Shown: piece by piece, positions 1 to 6,671 of the stretch
Layout: the number at the start of each line of letters is the position of its first letter
How positions within the stretch are numbered: position 1 is the stretch's first letter
Assembly (NCBI GenBank): GCA_030596225.1
Contig: JAUVKO010000031.1
Coordinates: 1-13,564, forward strand
Source: Fidelibacterota bacterium
GTDB lineage: Bacteria; Fidelibacterota; UBA8477; JABMPR01
Reading direction: 5' to 3'
Length of the DNA: 13,564 bases
Program-made: the position numbers and the translations under genes
The notes under the pieces: generated by a model
Database searches by the model: none
Seen by the model: only the letters and a program-made list of their open reading frames with translations
What the model was told of the DNA's origin: nothing

Positions 1-21
1 CCATAAAGTTCAGGAGTTTCC

Positions 22-339
22 ATGGCCATTAAACCAAGATCTCTGGATACTTTCCAGACCCGGTCAACCCTTAATCTCAATGGTAAAGATCACGAATATT
101 TTGCCCTCTCAAAGCTCAATGCTGATGACAAGCTAAAGCAATTGCCCATCGCCCATAAGATCCTTTTAGAAAACATGCTGCGCTTTGAGGATAATGCCAG
201 CGTTACCAAAGATGACGTCCAGGCAATTCTGAATTGGGATGCCAAAGCCACTCCTGCTCATGAGATTCAACTTATACCAATTACACCTCAAAATAATCTA
301 TGCATTCTTCATCTTTTTAATTCATATAGACTCTTTTGA
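22..339 (+). pseudogene. acnA: Aconitate hydratase, N-terminal fragment truncated at a repeat
   Basis: Aconitase A interconverts citrate and isocitrate through cis-aconitate in the TCA cycle, using a 4Fe-4S cluster in the cytoplasm. Residues 1-83 match the N-terminus of the AcnA/IRP1-type family, including the LPIAHKILLENMLR stretch and a late ATPAHEIQ. The family continues there with an aromatic residue and PARV..QDFTGVP. Here similarity stops at codon 268-270 and the last 22 residues (from about LIPITPQNN) are read out of repeat A. The family is normally near 900 residues, so all cluster-binding cysteines and catalytic residues are missing. The start is well supported: AGGAG lies five bases before the ATG. 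No continuation of aconitase is seen right of the repeat in any frame. It is a dead fragment, either by a repeat-mediated rearrangement or a misjoined assembly. Confidence 0.85.
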
Positions 340-356
340 AGTACAATTGGTATTAG
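271..356. repeat. Palindromic repeat A (MITE-like, about 86 bp)
   Basis: The left end CTTATACCAATTACACCTCA and the reverse complement of the right end, CTAATACCAATTGTACTTCA, agree at 19 of 23 positions when extended to the AAA that follows both. The ends face each other around about 40 bases of AT-rich, weakly self-complementary sequence. The core TWATACCAATT is shared with the two copies near 1438 and 1553. The repeat starts at the exact base where aconitase similarity ends. It encodes no protein. It is best described as a non-autonomous, MITE-like or REP-like element; the parent transposase is not in the window. Confidence 0.75.
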
Positions 357-397
357 ACTAAATCTTTCATTCAACACAAGAATTTCAAACAAACACT

Positions 398-424
398 AAA
401 CAGTCACCATTTCGGTTGCTGTTT
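398..424 (-). terminator. Candidate hairpin terminator after the DUF4405 gene
   Basis: AAACAG...ACC, a 5-base loop and GGT...CTGTTT form an 11-position imperfect stem with two unmatched positions on the minus strand. It lies 21 bases past the stop codon of the gene at 446-1294. On the minus strand it is followed by the T-rich GTGTTTGTTTG. The plus strand after it is also T-rich, so it could act in both directions. The internal mismatches keep confidence moderate. Confidence 0.5.
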
Positions 425-445
425 CTATTTATCTTTGGTCAAATC

Positions 446-1294
446 CTATTTCAGGAGCTGGGACTGACCTACACCTGTAATGATGTTTACCAGATCATTT
501 GGTCTCATATTATTATCCGTGGCCAAATTTTTTATTGATTCATACTCCTGAGCAAATATTCCAGTTTCCTTAAGCCGCTGTAAAGCCTGATCTGTATCTA
601 TCTGAAGCCGGGAACAGATTTCCTGCAGGGTCATGCGTCCATAGCCTTTGCCTTGCATATTTGAATTGCCTGAATTATTCTTCTGTAACCTCATAAGCTC
701 ATAGAGAGTGCTGGGTGTAGTACCGTAACGTTCAGCGACCTCTTTAATAATTTGATTTTTATTAGCATCTATTCCGTTTGCTGCCAGGTTAGACATTAAA
801 TTGCTTACCTGCTTATTCACTGTCTGAGCCAGTTCCTCAATAGTTAAATCTTCTGCGTGCGGTACCGGAGGTTCATTATGCTGTGTTGCCCAACTGTCTT
901 TAACACTTTCTCCGAAATTAAGTACGGTTGTAAATGGAGGCACTTCAATCAGTATTAATCCAAAAAGAACCAACGTTATGATAGAAGAGGCCCATAACTC
1001 CAAACGTATTTGAATTTTTTGATGAATACGGGTTTTCAAATATGCCATGAGCGATTTCCAGTTGAAGTAAATATGAAAACCCGTAGCGATCAGAAGTATA
1101 AAGGTAAAGTTCGTATGCAAGGCCTGCCATTGGAATTTCTCTAATCCCAGAATGGGAATGCTTGTCCAGTTTGCAATCCTCCCCGCAGGAGCAATATAGA
1201 GAATCACTCCTGAAACAGCGATAATGATACCGGAAAAAGTCATATAGAGACTGATGAAACTACGCCAATTAAATCTTCGTTTAAATGTTGTCAT
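446..1294 (-). CDS. DUF4405-family membrane cytochrome-like protein
   Basis: This 282-residue protein has three predicted membrane helices (about 14-34, 57-79 and 99-117). His60 (QALHTNF) and His74 (GFHIYFNW) in the second helix are the likely b-type haem ligands of the DUF4405 family. Members of that family often sit beside FMN-binding flavinylated proteins and are proposed to pass electrons across the membrane. The soluble part after the third helix starts with a PPVPHAEDL motif. It then carries two similar helical units (about 148-202 and 220-274) with patterns such as TIEELAQTV and MTLQEICSRLQI. These resemble small helix-turn-helix-like repeats, and I recall similar tails in the family. 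No flavinylated partner or ApbE is in the window, so the electron donor and acceptor are unknown. The ATG is preceded by a modest AAGG. It is transcribed away from the beta-barrel gene, with a possible operator just upstream. Confidence 0.75.
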   Translation of the reverse strand: MTTFKRRFNWRSFISLYMTFSGIIIAVSGVILYIAPAGRIANWTSIPILGLEKFQWQALHTNFTFILLIATGFHIYFNWKSLMAYLKTRIHQKIQIRLELWASSIITLVLFGLILIEVPPFTTVLNFGESVKDSWATQHNEPPVPHAEDLTIEELAQTVNKQVSNLMSNLAANGIDANKNQIIKEVAERYGTTPSTLYELMRLQKNNSGNSNMQGKGYGRMTLQEICSRLQIDTDQALQRLKETGIFAQEYESIKNLATDNNMRPNDLVNIITGVGQSQLLK

Positions 1295-1325
1295 TATGAT
1301 GTTGCCTTACATTTTATCTGAATTT

Positions 1326-1358
1326 ATTGTAACTAAACAAATGTTATTCAGTTACAAT
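1326..1358 (-). promoter_or_regulatory. 9-bp inverted repeat upstream of the DUF4405 gene
   Basis: ATTGTAACT (1326-1334) and AGTTACAAT (1350-1358) are perfect reverse complements separated by 15 bases. The site ends 32 bases before the start codon of the DUF4405 gene, in the position of a promoter or operator. On the minus strand TTGATA and TAACAT, 17 bases apart, overlap the site and could be -35 and -10 boxes. I do not recognise the regulator. A hairpin in the 5' leader is the alternative. Confidence 0.4.
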
Positions 1359-1437
1359 TAGAGTATCAATTTAACCACCGACATGCTAACTCTACCAAAG
1401 ACCTATTCCAGAACTATTTGTTTTGCCTGAAAAAGAA

Positions 1438-1460
1438 TTATACCAACTTGTACTTCAAAA
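1438..1460. repeat. Solo left end of the palindromic repeat family (copy C)
   Basis: TTATACCAACTTGTACTTCA followed by AAA matches the ends of repeats A and B with one extra base change in the core (CCAACTTG against CCAATTG). No facing right end is found before repeat B starts at 1553. It could be a decayed copy, or an outer left end whose right partner is shared with repeat B (1698-1719). The palindrome ATTGCGCAAT (1460-1469) follows it directly. Confidence 0.6.
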
Positions 1461-1516
1461 TTGCGCAATAAATTCAAAATGTTTTTCTGTTCCCGATTGG
1501 CTTGGAAAATGTTGTC

Positions 1517-1552
1517 ATGAAGACGATGAACACAAAGTATATCTGGAGTTAT
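1517..1552 (+). other. Stranded original start and n-region of the beta-barrel gene
   Basis: ATG at 1517 opens MKTMNTKYIWSY, with Met-Lys at the start and a second Lys, which is a typical signal-peptide n-region. The frame then runs into repeat B and stops at TAG 1631-1633. If 1552 is joined to 1720, with repeat B removed, the frame continues as IWSY-ILLLIFLIPASG, a complete signal peptide leading into the beta-barrel protein. A second Met at 1526 is an alternative original start. The upstream Shine-Dalgarno is weak (GGAAAA about ten bases before 1517). This is an inference from frame and composition; no uninterrupted homologue was available for comparison. Confidence 0.65.
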
Positions 1553-1719
1553 GTAATACCAATTGTATTTCAAAGGTGCACTATAAGTCCAAAATATTTT
1601 TTCGTTTTAGAAGTTTCACAATTAGAAGCATAGCGGTAGCTATGGTGAAAATTTTAAGTGCACTAAAACGGGAAAAGATGCAGAAATTTAGTGCAAGTTT
1701 GAGGTGCAATTGGTATAAC
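1553..1719. repeat. Palindromic repeat B (167-bp MITE-like hairpin element)
   Basis: The left terminus GTAATACCAATTGTATTTCA and the reverse complement of the right terminus, GTTATACCAATTGCACCTCA, match closely, and both continue to TGCACTA, giving inverted repeats of about 33 bp. The arms keep pairing inward: CGTTTTAG (1603-1610) with CTAAAACG (1663-1670), then TTTCAC (1614-1619) with GTGAAA (1645-1650). The centre is a perfect hairpin CATAGC-GGTA-GCTATG (1629-1644). The whole unit therefore folds as one long imperfect hairpin. Its length is not a multiple of three. No clear target-site duplication is seen beyond a possible AT dinucleotide. Nothing in it looks like a transposase, so it would be mobilised in trans. 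Confidence 0.8.
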
Positions 1720-3054
1720 ATTTTACTGCTGATTTTCCTGATTCCAGCATCAGGTAGATCACTGGAATATTCTGATGGTTTTCCTTTCTTCAGTAATCCA
1801 GAAAAGAATATCCTGTATACACATTCCATTTCCATGCAGTACAGGCACGAGACTCCCTTTTCCTGGAAAGAGGATAATAATTCCAGTCTCTCTTTCCATA
1901 AACTCAATTATGAGCTCCAGTATGACCATATCAGACCAAATAGCAGCAAACTTGGTATCGCAGTATTTCAAACCCGGAATGATTTTGCAATTGAGGACAG
2001 CAGTACCTATGTGGAAATGACAAAAGCCGGTTCAGAGGGAATTCGATTTACTTACAATAAACCATTTACCCATGTTGATGTTGGGGTTGATTTAAAGATT
2101 TCGAATTCAATTGGCTTGGAGGACCTGCAATTCCAATACGCTCGTCATTGGAATAAGATTTCTTTTCGTTTAGGACTTGAAGCAAGCCAGCAATCATGGA
2201 ATCTTAGACTTGGGAATGACGACAATCATATTCTGACGAAGATCTACCGGTATCAATCACTTGCCGGATTTGGATTGACACTTCATTCGAAATTAGGTTC
2301 TCTAATATTTAATCTCAAGGGAGCACTTCCAGTGAATTTCCCGGAAAGTCCAACTGAGGCACTATCCCTATCACTACAACCGTATCATTCAAGCTTTGAA
2401 TTCAGTTATAATTATCCAATTAGCGAATATTCCAGCTTTATCATAGGATTCAGTACATCGATGGATACTGTCAATGCTGATATGGAGAAGCTGGAAGACA
2501 TTATCGGCAAAATATTTGCCCTTGATCAAAAGGAACAGAAGCTAAAACTGGAATTTATGACGAAAGATTTAGATATATCTCTTACCTACAGGGAATTTCA
2601 AGGAGACTTGAGCAGTTATGTACTTGCGTCTCCCTTTGGATCCCTGTTTACTCAGCTTAGTGGTGCTCGTTATTATCAAAAAGTTGAGCTGAATCTTTCT
2701 TTCCTGAATCTTGGCATTTTTGCTGAAAGGCGATTTAGGGATAGGATTGAAATAGGTATTAAAAATTCACTATATATAGGCAAAGGGAGTTTTTACGAAA
2801 GGCATTACATTTTTCAATTATTTAACCCTTTGACCGATCTATCCATCCAGGAAATTAAGATCAACAGTTTTGTGCTAGACCATATCGATCTTCAAATACA
2901 GACAGCTTTAACATCAAATTCGATTCTCAAGCTAAGGGGCGGCTATATCTTCCCTTTGCATCTGGATTATGAAACCCATCCAGGCAGAGAGATTAAACCA
3001 GGCGACCTAAGCTTGGGAGCCAAGCTCGAACTACAGTTCCAGTACTATTTTTAA
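1678..3054 (+). CDS. Putative outer-membrane beta-barrel protein with a repeat-derived N-terminus
   Basis: I do not recognise the family. From ATG 1678 the product is 458 residues, with a signal peptide of about 28 residues: basic MQKFSASLRCNWYN, then core ILLLIFLIPASG. The mature part is rich in alternating hydrophobic/polar strands and aromatic residues, has no membrane helix, and ends FQYYF with a C-terminal Phe as in BAM substrates. An outer-membrane barrel is the best description; porin, transporter or structural roles cannot be told apart. The first 14 codons (1678-1719) lie inside repeat B and host sequence resumes at Ile15. ATG 1642, at the hairpin tip, is an in-frame alternative also within the repeat. 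The open frame runs back to TTG 1423, but those residues are translated intergenic and repeat DNA. If neither repeat-borne start works, the gene is a pseudogene. It converges on the BatD-like gene. Confidence 0.65.
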   Translation: MQKFSASLRCNWYNILLLIFLIPASGRSLEYSDGFPFFSNPEKNILYTHSISMQYRHETPFSWKEDNNSSLSFHKLNYELQYDHIRPNSSKLGIAVFQTRNDFAIEDSSTYVEMTKAGSEGIRFTYNKPFTHVDVGVDLKISNSIGLEDLQFQYARHWNKISFRLGLEASQQSWNLRLGNDDNHILTKIYRYQSLAGFGLTLHSKLGSLIFNLKGALPVNFPESPTEALSLSLQPYHSSFEFSYNYPISEYSSFIIGFSTSMDTVNADMEKLEDIIGKIFALDQKEQKLKLEFMTKDLDISLTYREFQGDLSSYVLASPFGSLFTQLSGARYYQKVELNLSFLNLGIFAERRFRDRIEIGIKNSLYIGKGSFYERHYIFQLFNPLTDLSIQEIKINSFVLDHIDLQIQTALTSNSILKLRGGYIFPLHLDYETHPGREIKPGDLSLGAKLELQFQYYF

Positions 3055-3077
3055 ATCAAATATTATTAAAGAAAATG

Positions 3078-3097
3078 AAACTGAAGGAGCTCAGTTT
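3078..3097 (-). terminator. Hairpin terminator of the minus-strand operon
   Basis: AAACTGA, a 6-base loop and TCAGTTT form a perfect 7-bp stem that includes the stop codon of the BatD-like gene. On the minus strand it is followed by CATTTTCTTTAATA, a reasonable T-rich tail. It lies between two convergent genes and may also stop transcription of the beta-barrel gene, although the plus strand lacks a good T tract. Confidence 0.6.
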
Positions 3098-4002
3098 GTA
3101 AGCTCAAGATCTTCTTTCAGCTTAGTGCGGTAGATAATAATAAAAGCAGAATTTAATGCTTCGCCGGATTTGAGTTCATTGCTTGATCTCTTGGCAAACT
3201 TGATCAAGTCTGCTGTTTCAAGAATCTCGCGTGTCATTAAAGCATATTCATTAAATTCAACAATCAATTCCATTTTCAGCATGAACTCAGAAGTTGTAAG
3301 CTCCAGAGCATCAATAAGATAGCGATTTTCGAAATACTGTCTTAATATTCTGGTTAGCTCAGAATGGAATTCCTTATATTGCTCAAAACTCAGGTATTTA
3401 GAGCGCTTAAGTTTGTCTAGATCCCTTAAGGCAATGATATGGGCTTGCTCAGGTGGAATGATGATCTTAGTATCAATTACTTCTCTGGATCGTTTACTGT
3501 AGCGTTTGATCAGATAGTATATCAGATAGACAACAACTCCAAAAGCACATAGCCAAATCAGAATAACCAGGTTGAATGGCAGTTTTATTCTGTGCAAACC
3601 TTTAATATCCCGAAAGGTAGTATCACTGATAGTCAGTATAGAATAGATCTCGAGATCTGGACCAGGTAGAAGCAGGCTATCAATTGCATTCGCACCCTTT
3701 AAATAAACAACCAATGGGGGGAACTGATAGATACCAATAGAATCATATACAGCTGTTTGGAGCTCTAGGTTGGTTCCTGATGCAGTTTCTGACTGTTTCT
3801 GACCCAGTAGCTCAATACCGGTACCATCCAGGCTTATTTTACCAATGCTTAGTTCACTTGCTTGATCATGCTCAATATTCCACCCAAAGGTGATGATATC
3901 CCCTAGAGATCCACGAAGACTATCAGCTTTGAAGTCATAATTTATACCAAAGAGTGATTGTGTCCCAATAATGAGCGTGAAGAAGATTAATTTAAGAATC
4001 AC
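3091..4002 (-). CDS. BatD/DUF4381-like membrane protein
   Basis: A 303-residue protein. It has a signal peptide (about 1-19), a periplasmic domain with beta-sandwich character (20-140), one membrane helix (about 144-165), and a charged helical cytoplasmic domain (170-303). FRDIKG just before the helix resembles the RDIKPP stretch of BatD/DUF4381 proteins. Those occur in MoxR operons (the Bat aerotolerance type and relatives) and are thought to link the ATPase/vWA module to the envelope. It starts with GTG, and the GTGA overlaps the TGA stop of the DUF58 gene by four bases, so translation is coupled. GAGGA lies just upstream. At 303 residues it is shorter than full BatD proteins, and no BatA, BatB or BatC follows. 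The precise substrate is unknown. Confidence 0.65.
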   Translation of the reverse strand: MILKLIFFTLIIGTQSLFGINYDFKADSLRGSLGDIITFGWNIEHDQASELSIGKISLDGTGIELLGQKQSETASGTNLELQTAVYDSIGIYQFPPLVVYLKGANAIDSLLLPGPDLEIYSILTISDTTFRDIKGLHRIKLPFNLVILIWLCAFGVVVYLIYYLIKRYSKRSREVIDTKIIIPPEQAHIIALRDLDKLKRSKYLSFEQYKEFHSELTRILRQYFENRYLIDALELTTSEFMLKMELIVEFNEYALMTREILETADLIKFAKRSSNELKSGEALNSAFIIIYRTKLKEDLELTN

Positions 4003-4877
4003 CGATTCCTCGTGGCTCGTTTTCTAAAATAACTGATCAATGGATCGACATAAGGGATATCCGTGCGTATGACCAGGTAATCAAGACCATTTAATTTGAA
4101 AAATGCCTGTAACTGATCCATGCGTAACTTCGCTTGTTCCTGATATGCTTTTCGCAGAGAGGCTTTGCCCGTATTCACTAAAGATGTTTCTCCGGTCTCC
4201 CCGTCATGGAGTTGGATCAGCCCTAAATTAGGAAGTTTTGTTTCCCAGGGGTCCTGGAGATGGAAGGAAAGTAAATCATGGCGACGACTGGTCTGTTTTA
4301 TACTTCTATCATAATCAGTATCCAGAAAATCAGAGATTAAAAAAATAACTGAGCGTTTTCGAAGAACACGATTCATGAACTCCAAAGCAGTATTAATGCT
4401 TGTACCTTGATGTTGTGGTTCGTGATTTAATACTTCACGGATCACTCGTAGCACATGAGAACGACCTTTTCTGGGAGGTATGTACTTTTCAACCCGGTCA
4501 GTAAATATGATCAATCCGACTTTGTCATTATTTTTTACAGCCGAAAACGCAAGAACAGCGGACAATTCAGCTGCTAAATTTCGTTTCATCTGAACCCGGG
4601 TACCAAAAGCACCTGAAGCAGATGCATCCACCATGATCATTACTGTCAGCTCCCGTTCTTCCTCAAATAATTTCACATGGGGAACACCGGTTCTGGCTGA
4701 TACATTCCAATCAATGGTTCTTATTTCGTCACCGGGAGAATATTCTCGAACTTCGGCAAATTCCATTCCCCTGCCTTTAAAAACAGAATGGTATTCACCC
4801 CCGAACACCTCATTCACCAGATGGCGGGTGCTTAATTCAATTTTCTTTACTTTTTTTAATAGATCACGATTCAGCAT
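3999..4877 (-). CDS. DUF58 family protein (MoxR-associated, von Willebrand A-like)
   Basis: A 292-residue soluble protein with the DUF58 signature at 35-64 (GRGMEFAEVREYSPGDEIR followed by TIDWN and SARTG). A von Willebrand A-like domain follows. It keeps a metal-site motif D84-A-S-A-S88, a Thr in HQGTSIN (about 159) and Asp in ISDFLD (about 183). Proteins of this family sit next to MoxR ATPases and probably act as its adaptor or client, often in envelope or stress functions. The gene starts 66 bases after moxR and overlaps the BatD-like gene by four bases. No strong Shine-Dalgarno precedes its ATG; the two bases pairs TGATG/ATT before it are not a good site. Family assignment is firm, the physiological target is not. 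Confidence 0.9.
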   Translation of the reverse strand: MLNRDLLKKVKKIELSTRHLVNEVFGGEYHSVFKGRGMEFAEVREYSPGDEIRTIDWNVSARTGVPHVKLFEEERELTVMIMVDASASGAFGTRVQMKRNLAAELSAVLAFSAVKNNDKVGLIIFTDRVEKYIPPRKGRSHVLRVIREVLNHEPQHQGTSINTALEFMNRVLRKRSVIFLISDFLDTDYDRSIKQTSRRHDLLSFHLQDPWETKLPNLGLIQLHDGETGETSLVNTGKASLRKAYQEQAKLRMDQLQAFFKLNGLDYLVIRTDIPYVDPLISYFRKRATRNR

Positions 4878-4943
4878 AATACATCATTCAGTATGAAATA
4901 ATGATCAGTTATCAATGATTGAAATAGAAGCCCGGGCGAGTTA

Positions 4944-5936
4944 TCACGGAACTTCAGTTACTTCAAAGATCCGTTGGATAATATCCTCACTGCTGACTTC
5001 TTCTGCCTCTGCTTCATAGGAAACCAATACCCTATGTCTCAGAACATCCATCCCAATCGCCCTGATATCATCCGGAGTTACATAACCTCGTTGATTGATA
5101 AATGCATTGGCCTTTGCTGCAAGTGCCAGATTAATGGATGCGCGAGGTGAGGCACCATATTCAATGAGTGGTTCAAGATCAGATAGACCTGCTCTGCCCG
5201 GATCTCTGGTTGTCATCACTATGGAAACAATGTATTTAAATATTTTATCGTCGATGTAGATCTCATCCACAACTTTGCGAGCATCCAGAACATCCTTTTT
5301 CTTGACAACCGGTTTGATCTTAAATTTTGGTTCTGGATGAGCCATACGCTTGATGATCTCAAATTCTTCCTCTTCTTGAGGATAGTCAACTTTGATCTTC
5401 AACATAAAGCGGTCTACCTGGGCTTCAGGTAAAGGATAGGTCCCTTCCTGTTCAATGGGATTCTGAGTTGCCAGTACAAGGAACGGTTCTTCCAGCTTAT
5501 AGCTCGTATCTCCGATAGTTATTTGTTTTTCCTGCATAGCTTCCAATAAAGCAGCCTGAACTTTGGCTGGAGACCGATTGATCTCATCAGCCAATATGAG
5601 ATTGCCAAACAAAGGTCCCTTTTTGACATTGAACTCACCGTTTTTCTGATTGTAGATCAAGGTTCCCAGCAAATCAGCAGGTAAAAGGTCTGGCGTAAAC
5701 TGGATGCGATTAAAACTAGTGTTAATCAGTTCTGCAATGGTCTTAATGGTGAGTGTCTTCGCAAGTCCGGGCACTCCCTCTATAAGAATATGGCCATTGG
5801 AAAGTAATCCGATGAGTATTCGACGAATCATGCCCTGTTGCCCAACAATGACTTTTGCAGCTTCGGCTTCCAAAGTTTTAAGGAATAGGCTTTTATCCTT
5901 AATCTTTTCATTAAGTTGTGTAAGATCAAATGTCAT
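4944..5936 (-). CDS. MoxR-family AAA+ ATPase
   Basis: A 330-residue cytoplasmic AAA+ ATPase of the MoxR branch, chaperone-like enzymes that remodel or activate partner complexes. Walker A is GVPGLAKT (54-61), Walker B is LILADE (113-118) followed by INRSP, and the sensor-1/MoxR signature ATQNPIEQEGTYPLPEAQ starts at 156. The C-terminal lid region contains ASPRASINLALAAKA. Length and motifs are complete. It lies 18 bases after the TPR lipoprotein gene and 66 before DUF58. This is the classic MoxR-DUF58 order, so the two very likely work together. The AGGA upstream of the ATG is about ten bases away, a weak but usable site. Confidence 0.95.
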   Translation of the reverse strand: MTFDLTQLNEKIKDKSLFLKTLEAEAAKVIVGQQGMIRRILIGLLSNGHILIEGVPGLAKTLTIKTIAELINTSFNRIQFTPDLLPADLLGTLIYNQKNGEFNVKKGPLFGNLILADEINRSPAKVQAALLEAMQEKQITIGDTSYKLEEPFLVLATQNPIEQEGTYPLPEAQVDRFMLKIKVDYPQEEEEFEIIKRMAHPEPKFKIKPVVKKKDVLDARKVVDEIYIDDKIFKYIVSIVMTTRDPGRAGLSDLEPLIEYGASPRASINLALAAKANAFINQRGYVTPDDIRAIGMDVLRHRVLVSYEAEAEEVSSEDIIQRIFEVTEVP

Positions 5937-5954
5937 AGTCGAAAATCCTGTAGA

Positions 5955-6671
5955 TTACGAAGTCTTGGAAAGTAGATGTTGCAACTCAGGTATCTCTTCA
6001 AGTGATTTTCCAAGATATTTTAATTCGAACTCAACTGAGGGTGCCATCTCATGATTGGGGTATTTTTCCAGGAATTGTGAATAGTATTTCGTCGCTGAAT
6101 CATTTTCACCTAATTCATTGGCATAGATATATCCAATGGAGAACAATGCTTTAGGAGCCTGTTCAGAATCCGGGTAATCTGATACGATCTCATCATAGCT
6201 AATAATTGCATTTCTAAGATCTCGAATATTTTTATGATAAACCTCAGCAAATTCATATTTAACAGTAATTATATTGGGGGCATCCTGGAATTTCTCAAAC
6301 CATAGTTTATACATTTTAACAGCAGCTTTATTCGCTTGGGCTGTCAGGGCTTGTTTTGCCAAATCACGCAGATCCCCGACTGAATATGTGGATACATCAT
6401 TCAGGGTAGCCTGAAAATATTGATCAGCTTTATCCACATCCTTCAAGTATTGAAAAGCTAGATTTCCGGCTTCTATATTTGCGGAGATCCTTAGTTCGCC
6501 TGTTTCAGCTTGTTTAATCGCATTGTCGTATGATTCAAGCGCTTGCTCATATTGTTCTGCGGTTTTGAATTCACTTCCCTGTGTCATGTATTCATCGTAT
6601 GATTTTCCACATGAACTCAGTATTAAGCTTATCACGATAAGTCCTGTTAGTAAAAACTTTTGCATTCTCAT
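5955..6671 (-). CDS. TPR-repeat lipoprotein
   Basis: A 238-residue lipoprotein. The lipobox is LSSC with the modified cysteine at residue 21, after a hydrophobic stretch. Tetratricopeptide-type helical repeats fill the rest: AEQYEQALESYDNAIKQAE near 40-55, DKADQYFQATL, RNAIISYDEIVSDYPDSEQA and SATKYYSQFLEKYPNHE. The overall pattern resembles BamD/YfiO-like and other TPR scaffold lipoproteins. It presumably faces the periplasm and binds a protein partner. Asp is absent at +2 (Gly22), which would fit outer-membrane sorting by E. coli rules, though those rules may not hold here. Two start codons (Met1 and Met3) both follow GAGGG; Met1 is better spaced. It follows tamA after a 127-base gap and precedes moxR by 18 bases, so it could serve either module. 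Confidence 0.8.
   Translation of the reverse strand: MRMQKFLLTGLIVISLILSSCGKSYDEYMTQGSEFKTAEQYEQALESYDNAIKQAETGELRISANIEAGNLAFQYLKDVDKADQYFQATLNDVSTYSVGDLRDLAKQALTAQANKAAVKMYKLWFEKFQDAPNIITVKYEFAEVYHKNIRDLRNAIISYDEIVSDYPDSEQAPKALFSIGYIYANELGENDSATKYYSQFLEKYPNHEMAPSVEFELKYLGKSLEEIPELQHLLSKTS

Noticed and set aside
1460..1469. Palindrome ATTGCGCAAT as a binding site
   Set aside because: Single short palindrome directly adjoining a decayed repeat end; more likely part of that repeat's interior.
1423..1677. N-terminal 85-residue extension of the beta-barrel frame starting at TTG 1423
   Set aside because: It translates intergenic DNA and both repeat copies, has no ribosome binding site or recognisable domain, and would put a long hydrophilic Cys-rich stretch before the signal peptide.
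1581..1907. 108-codon minus-strand open frame across repeat B and the beta-barrel start
   Set aside because: It is a shadow of the repeat and of the barrel coding frame; the peptide has no recognisable features.
3945..3956. TTATACCAAA, resembling the repeat ends
   Set aside because: It falls in the coding sequence of the BatD-like signal region (FGINYD) and lacks the rest of the repeat end, so it is a chance match.
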